Program-made: the position numbers and the translations under genes | Shown: piece after piece, positions 1 through 4,899 of the stretch | Position numbering within the stretch: the stretch's first letter is position 1 | Layout of the letters: every line of letters starts with the position of its first letter | NCBI GenBank assembly: GCA_020062205.1 | Contig: JAGUWT010000101.1 | Location: 1-5,564 of the forward strand | Origin: Thermodesulfovibrionales bacterium | GTDB lineage: Bacteria; Nitrospirota; Thermodesulfovibrionia; Thermodesulfovibrionales; SM23-35 | Direction of reading: 5' to 3' | DNA length: 5,564 nucleotides | The notes under the pieces: model-generated | Database searches by the model: none | The model's input: the letters and a program-made list of their open reading frames with translations, nothing else | Told to the model about the DNA's origin: nothing

Positions 1-17
1 AGTAAGGGCACATTGTA

Positions 18-243
18 TGTCATTCCCGCCCTGGCCTCGCTCTGCGAAGCAGGGCAGGCTTGTCGGGAATCTTTACCTTGTTTGTCATTCCAGCTTGTCG
101 TTCGACTGAGCTCACGTCGAAGTCTGGAATCTCTCTGAACGATTCTGGACAAGCCAGAAGGATCCCGAACCGATCCCCGACAGGGCGGGGACAAGAGTCG
201 GAATGACAGGAGAAAGAAGGATTGCGGACAAGCCGCAATGACA
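18..243. repeat. Composite palindromic intergenic repeat block (TGTCATTCC family)
   Basis: This non-coding block is built from nested inverted repeats. TGTCATTCC occurs at 18-26 and 83-91. Its exact complement GGAATGACA is at 200-208, and a related CAATGACA is at 236-243. Internal stems are ATTCCCG 22-28 with CGGGAAT 64-70 (enclosing GCCCTG 28-33 with CAGGGC 50-55, and TCGC/GCGA 37-47), ATTCCAG 87-93 with CTGGAAT 124-130 (enclosing TTCGAC 101-106 with GTCGAA 116-121), TTCTGG 143-148 with CCAGAA 154-159, CCCCG 175-179 with CGGGG 186-190, and ATTGCGG 221-227 with CCGCAAT 233-239. The block is visibly richer in GC than the genes. Repeats with TGTCATTCC ends are common between genes in several bacterial phyla (recalled, not searched). 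An open frame on the minus strand here is a by-product of the repeats. Mobility and function are unknown. Confidence 0.85.
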
Positions 244-335
244 GAAATCATTAACAGGATGTGGTTTTACCTATGGTCTTCTCAGTAACATGTAATCTGA
301 TAATTGTTCATTGATAATTTTAACCTGAAATTTAG
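244..335 (+). promoter_or_regulatory. AT-rich leader upstream of fmt, possible promoter region
   Basis: This stretch lies between the repeat block and the fmt ATG. It is AT-rich and carries an 8-bp direct repeat, TGATAATT, at 298-305 and 312-319 (14 bp apart). Either copy contains a GATAAT that resembles a -10 box, but no convincing -35 hexamer sits at the right distance. No strong Shine-Dalgarno sequence precedes the fmt ATG. It is the last gap before an uninterrupted same-strand gene run, so a promoter here is plausible but inferred. The gene upstream of the window is not visible. Confidence 0.3.
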
Positions 336-1262
336 ATGCGCATAGTCTTCTTTGGTACACCTTCATTTGCCGTCCCATCATTGAGTGCACTCCTTCAATC
401 AGGAGAAGATATCCGTGCAGTTGTCACCCAGACTGACAAAAGAAAAGGAAGAAATCGTACACTCTCCCCTCCCCCCGTAAAAGAATTTTCTCTTGAGAGG
501 GGGATAAAGATTTTACAGCCAGCAAATATCAAAGCCTCTCTCTTTTTGAGTGAACTTTCAGCAATACAACCGGAAGCCATCGTTGTTGTTGCATATGGCA
601 AGATTTTGCCTGTAGCGATTCTCCAACTTCCTCTTTTTGGCTGTATCAATGTACACGCCTCTCTATTACCAAAATACAGAGGTGCTGCTCCTATCCAGTG
701 GGCACTAATCAGTGGGGAAAAAAAGAGCGGGATAACAACGATGCTGATGGATGAAGGACTTGACACAGGGGATATCCTCTTGCAGGAAGAAACTGATATA
801 GCCGAAGATGATAATGCAGAAACTTTTGGTAAAAAACTCTCAGAGCTGGGGGCACTCTTATTAATAAAAACTCTCAAAGGCATAAAAGATGGTTTTATTC
901 ATCCAATCCCTCAACGGGGGATTCCAAGTTATGCCCCTCCTCTCAAAAAAGATGATGGAAAGATTGACTGGTCAAAGACCGCACACGAAATATTCAATTT
1001 GGTTAGAGGGGTGTATCCATGGCCCGGTGCCTATTGTTATTTCAATGAAGAAAGGATTAAAATTAACCATGTTAAAGTGATTCAGGGCTCCGGTCTGCCA
1101 TACAGGATTGAGAAAACAGTGGCAGGAGAGCTGCTTATTGGTACAGGTGATGGTCTCATTTCGATCGTGGAGATCCAGCCAGAGGGTAAAAAGCCGATGT
1201 CTGCTGCAGCCTTTCTCCGGGGAAGGCGTTTAAAGGAAGGGACTTTTTTTGATAAGCCATAG
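336..1262 (+). CDS. fmt: Methionyl-tRNA formyltransferase
   Basis: The enzyme transfers a formyl group from 10-formyltetrahydrofolate to initiator Met-tRNA in the cytoplasm, allowing bacterial translation initiation. The 308-residue length is normal for Fmt (about 310). The N-terminal formyltransferase domain opens with MRIVFFGTPSFAVPSL and has AYGKILP at 86-92. The catalytic region INVHASLLPKYRGAAP gives Asn105 and His107, and GLDTGDI gives Asp143; these match the Asn/His/Asp triad of the family. A linker with SYAPPLKKDDGKIDW (198-212) leads to the tRNA-binding C-terminal domain, with GVYPWPGA (225-232) and the late motif EIQPEGKKPM (279-288). The ATG at 336 gives the canonical N-terminus although its ribosome binding site is weak. 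The 3' end overlaps the DUF116 gene by 14 nt. The usual partner def (peptide deformylase) is not in view; it may lie left of the repeat block. Confidence 0.97.
   Translation: MRIVFFGTPSFAVPSLSALLQSGEDIRAVVTQTDKRKGRNRTLSPPPVKEFSLERGIKILQPANIKASLFLSELSAIQPEAIVVVAYGKILPVAILQLPLFGCINVHASLLPKYRGAAPIQWALISGEKKSGITTMLMDEGLDTGDILLQEETDIAEDDNAETFGKKLSELGALLLIKTLKGIKDGFIHPIPQRGIPSYAPPLKKDDGKIDWSKTAHEIFNLVRGVYPWPGAYCYFNEERIKINHVKVIQGSGLPYRIEKTVAGELLIGTGDGLISIVEIQPEGKKPMSAAAFLRGRRLKEGTFFDKP
1235..1240 (+). promoter_or_regulatory. Ribosome binding site for the DUF116 gene, inside fmt
   Basis: GGAAGG lies 8 nt before the TTG at 1249. An in-frame TAA at 1231-1233 closes the frame upstream, so this purine-rich site is the main reason for choosing the TTG over the next in-frame ATG at 1306. 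Confidence 0.6.
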
Positions 1263-1782
1263 ATGGCTGAGAGGGTTTACGCTGAAAGTTTTATATCCCC
1301 TCCTCATGCTCATTGGATCTTTTCTCAAAAATAAGAAGGAAGATTATCAGCGGTTTATTATTCAGATGAATAATAAACTCGTTCAAAAAGAACGGAATAA
1401 AATACATAGAATCCTGCTTCTCCTTCCGCATTGCTTACAGGTAAACGAATGTGATATCAGGCTAACCTACAATATTTACAATTGTAAAAGTTGTGGCAGA
1501 TGTAAAATAAGCAAACTGATTCAGATTGCAGATGAAAATCACATCAACCTCTTTGTTGCAACCGGCGGATCGCTTGCAAGGAGGATTATCAGTGAAGTGA
1601 AACCTGAGGCAGTGATTGCCGTAGCATGTGAGAATGACCTGAGTAGCGGGATAGCTGATACCTATCCTCTCCCAATTTTGGGTATACCAAACAAGCGCCC
1701 TTTTGGACCTTGCCTCAACACCAGCGTAGATCTGGAGAAGGTCAAAGAAGCAATAGAGTTCTTCAGCCACCATGATGAATAA
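1249..1782 (+). CDS. DUF116 family protein, seven-cysteine, probably membrane-anchored
   Basis: This 177-residue protein matches the DUF116 family as I recognise it; its biochemical role is unknown. Residues 9-26 (GFTLKVLYPLLMLIGSFL) are hydrophobic and could be one membrane segment. A charged stretch follows, then the conserved domain from about residue 50 to the end. It has seven cysteines: Cys62 (PHCLQ), Cys68, a ferredoxin-like cluster Cys79-x2-Cys82-x2-Cys85 (YNCKSCGRCK), Cys127 (VACEND) and Cys155 (GPCLNT). Other family motifs are ATGGSLARRII (104-114) and DTYPLPILGI (137-146). The cysteine pattern suggests metal or Fe-S binding, which is inference. The start is TTG, supported by a GGAAGG site; starting at the ATG at 1306 would lose most of the hydrophobic segment. 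The gene overlaps fmt by 14 nt and the PASTA gene by 11 nt, so the three are probably co-translated. DUF116 next to fmt is a recurring arrangement in my recollection. Confidence 0.88.
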   Translation: MISHRWLRGFTLKVLYPLLMLIGSFLKNKKEDYQRFIIQMNNKLVQKERNKIHRILLLLPHCLQVNECDIRLTYNIYNCKSCGRCKISKLIQIADENHINLFVATGGSLARRIISEVKPEAVIAVACENDLSSGIADTYPLPILGIPNKRPFGPCLNTSVDLEKVKEAIEFFSHHDE

Positions 1783-2455
1783 TCTTATAAAAATTCCCCT
1801 TTATATATTTGCACTCATATTCGTCGGCCTCGTTTTTGGTTATCTCACATTCAAGATTTTGAGCTTTAGTCGGACAGTAGAAGTGCCTCCATTGCATGGT
1901 AAAAATCTTGTAGAAGCAAATGAGTTACTTACAGGAAAAGGACTTTACCTCAAAATCGAAGGTGAAGACCATGATTCGAACGTTCCACCAGGTTACATAC
2001 TCAGGCAGGATGTCCCACCCGGTAATAAGGTGAAAGAACGAAGGGGCATAAAGGTTATCATTAGCAAAGGTCCGAGGGTATATTCAGTCCCTGTTCTCGT
2101 CAATGAAACACTCCTCAATGCAGAGTATCTGTTACTTCAGAAAGGATTAAAGATAGCAAAAGTAATACGGGTACACTCGGATACAGTTGAAAAAGATAGG
2201 ATTCTGGCCCAAAAACCTACACCAGATGAAAGAGTAAGTGATACAATCACGGTACTTGTTAGTCTCGGCCCTCATGAGGTAATCTATTACTGCCCTGACT
2301 TTAAAGGCATGTCTCTTGAACAGGCACGGGAGATTGCAGAAAGATTAAACGTAAAAATAGAAATTGGAGGATATGGGAATCATGTGAAGGCACAAAAACC
2401 CTGGCCTGGTACCCATATGAAAAAGGGAGATACAATTTATTTACAAACGGAATAA
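1772..2455 (+). CDS. Stand-alone PASTA-domain membrane protein (three PASTA repeats, no kinase)
   Basis: This 227-residue protein has a short positive N-terminus, one membrane helix at about 8-30, and then three PASTA repeats. The repeats are roughly 35-101 (VEVPPLHGKN to IISKGP), 102-167 (YSVPVLVNET to VLVSLGP) and 168-227 (VIYYCPDFKGMS to the end). Typical PASTA signatures are visible: VPPGYILRQDVPPGNKV at 71-87, AQKPTPDERV at 146-155 and AQKPWPGTHMKKGD at 207-220. PASTA domains bind muropeptides or cell-wall glycans in kinases and penicillin-binding proteins. The orientation predicted here puts the repeats outside the cytoplasmic membrane. No kinase, transpeptidase or other catalytic domain is present in the reading frame. 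The start is ATG 1772 or the adjacent ATG 1775; the gene overlaps DUF116 by 11 nt and has only a weak ribosome binding site, so coupling is likely. A cell-envelope sensing or scaffolding role is inference. Confidence 0.92.
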   Translation: MMNNLIKIPLYIFALIFVGLVFGYLTFKILSFSRTVEVPPLHGKNLVEANELLTGKGLYLKIEGEDHDSNVPPGYILRQDVPPGNKVKERRGIKVIISKGPRVYSVPVLVNETLLNAEYLLLQKGLKIAKVIRVHSDTVEKDRILAQKPTPDERVSDTITVLVSLGPHEVIYYCPDFKGMSLEQAREIAERLNVKIEIGGYGNHVKAQKPWPGTHMKKGDTIYLQTE

Positions 2456-2482
2456 TTACCCACAATAATGCAATTACCCACA
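2454..2482 (+). repeat. 11-bp direct repeat AATTACCCACA, two copies
   Basis: AATTACCCACA is at 2454-2464 and again at 2472-2482, 18 bp apart start to start. The first copy overlaps the stop codon of the PASTA gene. It could be an operator-like pair or a chance duplication; nothing else indicates a function. Confidence 0.55.
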
Positions 2483-2488
2483 GAAAAC

Positions 2489-2530
2489 TCTGAAATAACA
2501 AAGAACGAAGGATGAGGGATGAAGGATGAA
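2489..2530 (+). repeat. Degenerate 7-bp tandem repeats before rpe
   Basis: Three clear units, GGATGAG 2510-2516, GGATGAA 2517-2523 and GGATGAA 2524-2530, sit in tandem. Weaker units with the same phase (GAACGAA 2503-2509, TAACAAA 2496-2502, TCTGAAA 2489-2495) extend the array to the left. The array ends directly at the rpe ribosome binding site. The repeats place ATG triplets at 2512, 2519 and 2526 in three different frames. Confidence 0.65.
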
Positions 2531-2537
2531 AAAGGAG
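2531..2537 (+). promoter_or_regulatory. Strong ribosome binding site that fixes the rpe start
   Basis: AAAGGAG ends 5 nt before the ATG at 2543. It lies inside the longer open frame that begins at 2519, so it argues for 2543 as the true start; the 2543 start also gives the family's usual N-terminus. Confidence 0.85.
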
Positions 2538-2542
2538 ATACT

Positions 2543-3199
2543 ATGGTTAAGATAGCGCCATCAATACTCTCTGCTGATTTTTTGAAACTCGGGGAAGAGA
2601 TAAAGGCTACTGAGGAAGCAGGAGCTGATATGCTCCACATTGATATTATGGATGGCCATTTTGTCCCGAATATAACCATAGGGCACTCAATAGTAGGATT
2701 AATCCGGACGATTACCTCTCTGCCCCTGGATGTCCACCTCATGATAGAAGAACCGGATAAATATTTAGGGGACTTCATAAAGGCAGGAGCAGATTATCTG
2801 ACAGTGCATCTTGAGGCTTCAGTCCATCTCCACAGGACCATACAGTGGATGAAGGAAAGCGGGGTAAAGGCTGGTGTCTCTATTAATCCTGCAACACCGG
2901 TATGGAGCCTTGAGCATGTGCTTTCAGATGTAGACATGGTTCTTTTAATGTCTGTAAACCCAGGGTTTGGGGGCCAGGAGTTTATACCTCAGGTTATCGA
3001 AAAAATAAAACTCTTAAAAAGTCTCTTGAATGATAAGGGACTGTCAACCCTTATAGAAGTTGATGGTGGGATAAAACCAGATAACGCAAAATCTATCCAA
3101 TCTGCAGGTGCTGACATCCTTGTTATGGGTTCTGCCTTTTTTCATTCCGGGGATTATAAGACATTTATGAAAAATCTCAGAGAATACCTTGGAAATTGA
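2543..3199 (+). CDS. rpe: Ribulose-phosphate 3-epimerase
   Basis: The enzyme interconverts ribulose 5-phosphate and xylulose 5-phosphate in the cytoplasm, in the pentose phosphate and Calvin-type pathways. The 218-residue product is the usual family length and forms a single TIM barrel. It begins MVKIAPSILSADF with Ser7. The metal ligands and catalytic acids are visible: His32 and Asp34 in LHIDIMDGHFVPN, His65 in DVHLMI, and Asp174 in EVDGGI. The loop MSVNPGFGGQ is at 136-145, and the phosphate-binding end VMGSAFF is at 194-200. An upstream in-frame ATG at 2519 would add eight residues (MKDEKGDT) encoded by the 7-bp repeat array and ribosome binding site, so I rejected it. The gene sits 87 bp after the PASTA gene and its stop overlaps the TPR gene by 11 nt. 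Confidence 0.97.
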   Translation: MVKIAPSILSADFLKLGEEIKATEEAGADMLHIDIMDGHFVPNITIGHSIVGLIRTITSLPLDVHLMIEEPDKYLGDFIKAGADYLTVHLEASVHLHRTIQWMKESGVKAGVSINPATPVWSLEHVLSDVDMVLLMSVNPGFGGQEFIPQVIEKIKLLKSLLNDKGLSTLIEVDGGIKPDNAKSIQSAGADILVMGSAFFHSGDYKTFMKNLREYLGN

Positions 3200-4265
3200 A
3201 AGCATACTGAATCAAGCTGAAAAATTCAGAGAACAATCCTTATATCCTCAATCCCTGAGGCTCTTTAAAAGGGCATTGCAAAGATATACAAAGCTCTATG
3301 ACCATGATGGAATACTCTATTGCTTGCTGTCCCTGGGTGACACCTATAGGATGGTTGGTAATTTTGATGCTGCTGTCAAAAATTATTCTGATGCAATCAC
3401 ACTCGCAAGAAAAAATAAAGATTCAATGAGCGTTGCTGATGCCATTATCGGACTCGGGCTTTCATTCAGGGCTCAAGGTAAGTGGAGAGAGGCCATACAA
3501 TCTATCCACACATCAAAAAAAATATACCTTAGACAAGGTGATTCGGAAGGCATTGCCTTTACACTCTGGGCAGAGGCAGGAACTTTACGAATACGGGGAA
3601 AGATAAGAGAAGCGATCAAGACCTTTCAATCATCACTGAAGATATATAGATTATTGAAACACCAATCAGGTATTGGTTATTGTTTGTGCGGTCTCGGTGG
3701 AACCTCTCGCGTTGCTGGACGATTTGATGACTCTCTTGCGTATTACACTGCTGCAAACAGACTATTCAGTACCATGGATGATATTTTCGGTAAAGCCTAC
3801 TCTTATTGTGGTATGGGAAACGCATGCAGGATGCTCAAGGATTATAAACGCGCATTGGCTCATCTCAGAAATGCAACCACATTATATAGAAAGATCGGGG
3901 ATATAGTTAGTTATTCATATACCCTGTGGAGCCTTGGTGCAACATATATGATGACAGGCAACTACAAGCAGGCCTGCGATTACATTTTCAATGCTATGAA
4001 ACTTTTTAAAAAGACAAAAGACCCGCGAGGGATTATCTACTGCAGGCTCTGTCTCGGAGAGATAGACCTTCTTACGGATAGAAATGTACAGGCAAAAAGG
4101 CAATTATTAACGGCCCTCTCCGAATCAATAAAACATGGTTTTGCAGTTGAGAAATGCCACGCTGCAATGTTGCTATCGTATATGAATGGCAAGATAAAGC
4201 GTACGTGTTATAATAATCTCCAAGTGAAACTCGGATTTCAAGGATTACCATTTAACATCCCATAA
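3189..4265 (+). CDS. TPR-repeat protein with 40-residue period
   Basis: This 358-residue protein consists almost entirely of helical tetratricopeptide-like repeats. Equivalent positions recur exactly every 40 residues, at 41, 81, 121, 161, 201, 241 and 281. Examples are GILYCLLSLG, GIGYCLCGLG, GKAYSYCGMG, SYSYTLWSLG and GIIYCRLCLG, each followed by a G-[NKR]-[FWIY]-type turn and a second helix ending near L-[YF]. The 40-residue unit, longer than the classical 34, resembles the TPRs of LGN or kinesin-light-chain-like scaffolds. There is no signal peptide, membrane segment or catalytic motif, so a cytoplasmic protein-binding scaffold is the likely role; the partner is unknown. The start is TTG at 3189: an in-frame TGA at 3168-3170 closes the frame upstream, and the first internal ATG (residue 55) would remove the first repeat. 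The ribosome binding site is weak (AGAG), and the 11-nt overlap with rpe suggests coupled translation. Confidence 0.88.
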   Translation: MEIESILNQAEKFREQSLYPQSLRLFKRALQRYTKLYDHDGILYCLLSLGDTYRMVGNFDAAVKNYSDAITLARKNKDSMSVADAIIGLGLSFRAQGKWREAIQSIHTSKKIYLRQGDSEGIAFTLWAEAGTLRIRGKIREAIKTFQSSLKIYRLLKHQSGIGYCLCGLGGTSRVAGRFDDSLAYYTAANRLFSTMDDIFGKAYSYCGMGNACRMLKDYKRALAHLRNATTLYRKIGDIVSYSYTLWSLGATYMMTGNYKQACDYIFNAMKLFKKTKDPRGIIYCRLCLGEIDLLTDRNVQAKRQLLTALSESIKHGFAVEKCHAAMLLSYMNGKIKRTCYNNLQVKLGFQGLPFNIP

Positions 4266-4270
4266 CAAAA

Positions 4271-4340
4271 AGTGACGAGTAACAAGTGATACGCTTCATT
4301 GTATTTATGACTCATTACTTATAACTCATTACTTGTAACT
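4271..4340. repeat. Inverted arrays of degenerate 7-bp repeats between the TPR and pgsA genes
   Basis: Three tandem units of the form AGTNAYN run from 4271 to 4291 (AGTGACG, AGTAACA, AGTGATA). After a 14-nt spacer (4292-4305), five units of the complementary form NRTNACT run from 4306 to 4340 (TATGACT, CATTACT, TATAACT, CATTACT, TGTAACT). The whole element spans exactly ten 7-bp steps, counting the spacer as two. The arms can pair imperfectly into a hairpin. There is no T-run after it, so it is not a standard intrinsic terminator, although weak attenuation is possible. Confidence 0.75.
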
Positions 4341-4348
4341 GTTTAGGT

Positions 4349-4353
4349 GGAGG
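4349..4353 (+). promoter_or_regulatory. Ribosome binding site for the pgsA-like gene
   Basis: GGAGG (within AGGTGGAGG at 4345-4353) lies 6 nt before the GTG at 4360 and supports that non-ATG start. Confidence 0.8.
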
Positions 4354-4359
4354 CTGATT

Positions 4360-4899
4360 GTGGGGGTTCTGAATCTTCCCAATGCTCTGACAATATCGAG
4401 AATAGTTATCATACCCATCTTTATAACCGCAATAGTATATAAACGGTATGACTATGCACTCTATCTTTTTCTCATTGCGGCTCTGACCGATATGTTTGAC
4501 GGACTCTTTGCACGTCTGAAGAATCAGAAAACTGAATTAGGAAGATTTCTCGACCCCCTCGCCGATAAATTCCTGTTAGTTACAGCATTCATCATTTTAT
4601 CAACATATGGGTTGATACCGAAATGGCTTACTATCACTGTTATCAGCAGAGACATCATTGTTATTACAGGCTGGTTTCTCCTCTATCTTATCAAAGATAC
4701 ATCTAGGGTAGAACCTTCAATACTCGGCAAAACTGCCATAGGGTTACAGAGTATGCTCATCGCTTACGTACTCATCGATATCAATCTTCTTTTCCTGCCA
4801 GATATCCACCAGATTCTTCAATGGATAACTGCGTCATTTACTATTCTATCCGGACTCCACTATATTTACAGAGGATTAAAACTAACGCATGCAAGTTAA
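4360..4899 (+). CDS. pgsA: CDP-alcohol phosphatidyltransferase, probably phosphatidylglycerophosphate synthase
   Basis: This 179-residue integral membrane enzyme most likely makes phosphatidylglycerophosphate from CDP-diacylglycerol and glycerol 3-phosphate, the committed step to phosphatidylglycerol. The complete CDP-alcohol phosphotransferase signature is present: Asp44, Asp47-Gly48, Ala51-Arg52, Gly61, Asp65 and Asp69 (D-x2-D-G-x2-A-R-x8-G-x3-D-x3-D). The N-terminus LNLPNALTISRIVIIP and the later LGKTAIGLQ (122-130) are typical of the PgsA branch. Several hydrophobic segments are visible, at about 12-27, 32-43, 70-84, 90-110, 129-147 and 152-170. The length is slightly short of but within the usual range for PgsA (about 180-200). 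The start is GTG at 4360 with a good ribosome binding site. The family fold is certain, but the substrate is less so: another alcohol acceptor or a second pgsA paralogue cannot be excluded. The stop overlaps the DUF512 gene by 11 nt. Confidence 0.9.
   Translation: MGVLNLPNALTISRIVIIPIFITAIVYKRYDYALYLFLIAALTDMFDGLFARLKNQKTELGRFLDPLADKFLLVTAFIILSTYGLIPKWLTITVISRDIIVITGWFLLYLIKDTSRVEPSILGKTAIGLQSMLIAYVLIDINLLFLPDIHQILQWITASFTILSGLHYIYRGLKLTHAS

Noticed and set aside
20..238. 72-residue open frame on the minus strand in the upstream region
   Set aside because: It lies wholly within the palindromic repeat block, has no ribosome binding site or recognisable motif, and its composition follows the repeats.
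18..243. CRISPR array
   Set aside because: The repeats are palindromic, of unequal length and in both orientations, without regular unique spacers.
395..883. 162-residue open frame antisense to fmt
   Set aside because: It is fully opposite an unmistakable fmt coding region and shows no family motif; it is a shadow of the sense frame.
1463..1773. Minus-strand open frame of about 100 residues opposite DUF116
   Set aside because: The sense strand encodes clearly conserved DUF116 motifs; the antisense frame shows none and has no context.
2519..2542. Eight-residue N-terminal extension of Rpe from the ATG at 2519
   Set aside because: The extension is encoded by the heptamer repeat and the AAAGGAG site; starting at 2543 gives the standard MVKIAPSILSADF terminus with ideal spacing.
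4271..4340. Intrinsic transcription terminator after the TPR gene
   Set aside because: The arms pair imperfectly, are AT-rich, and are not followed by a T-run; the next gene is close and on the same strand.
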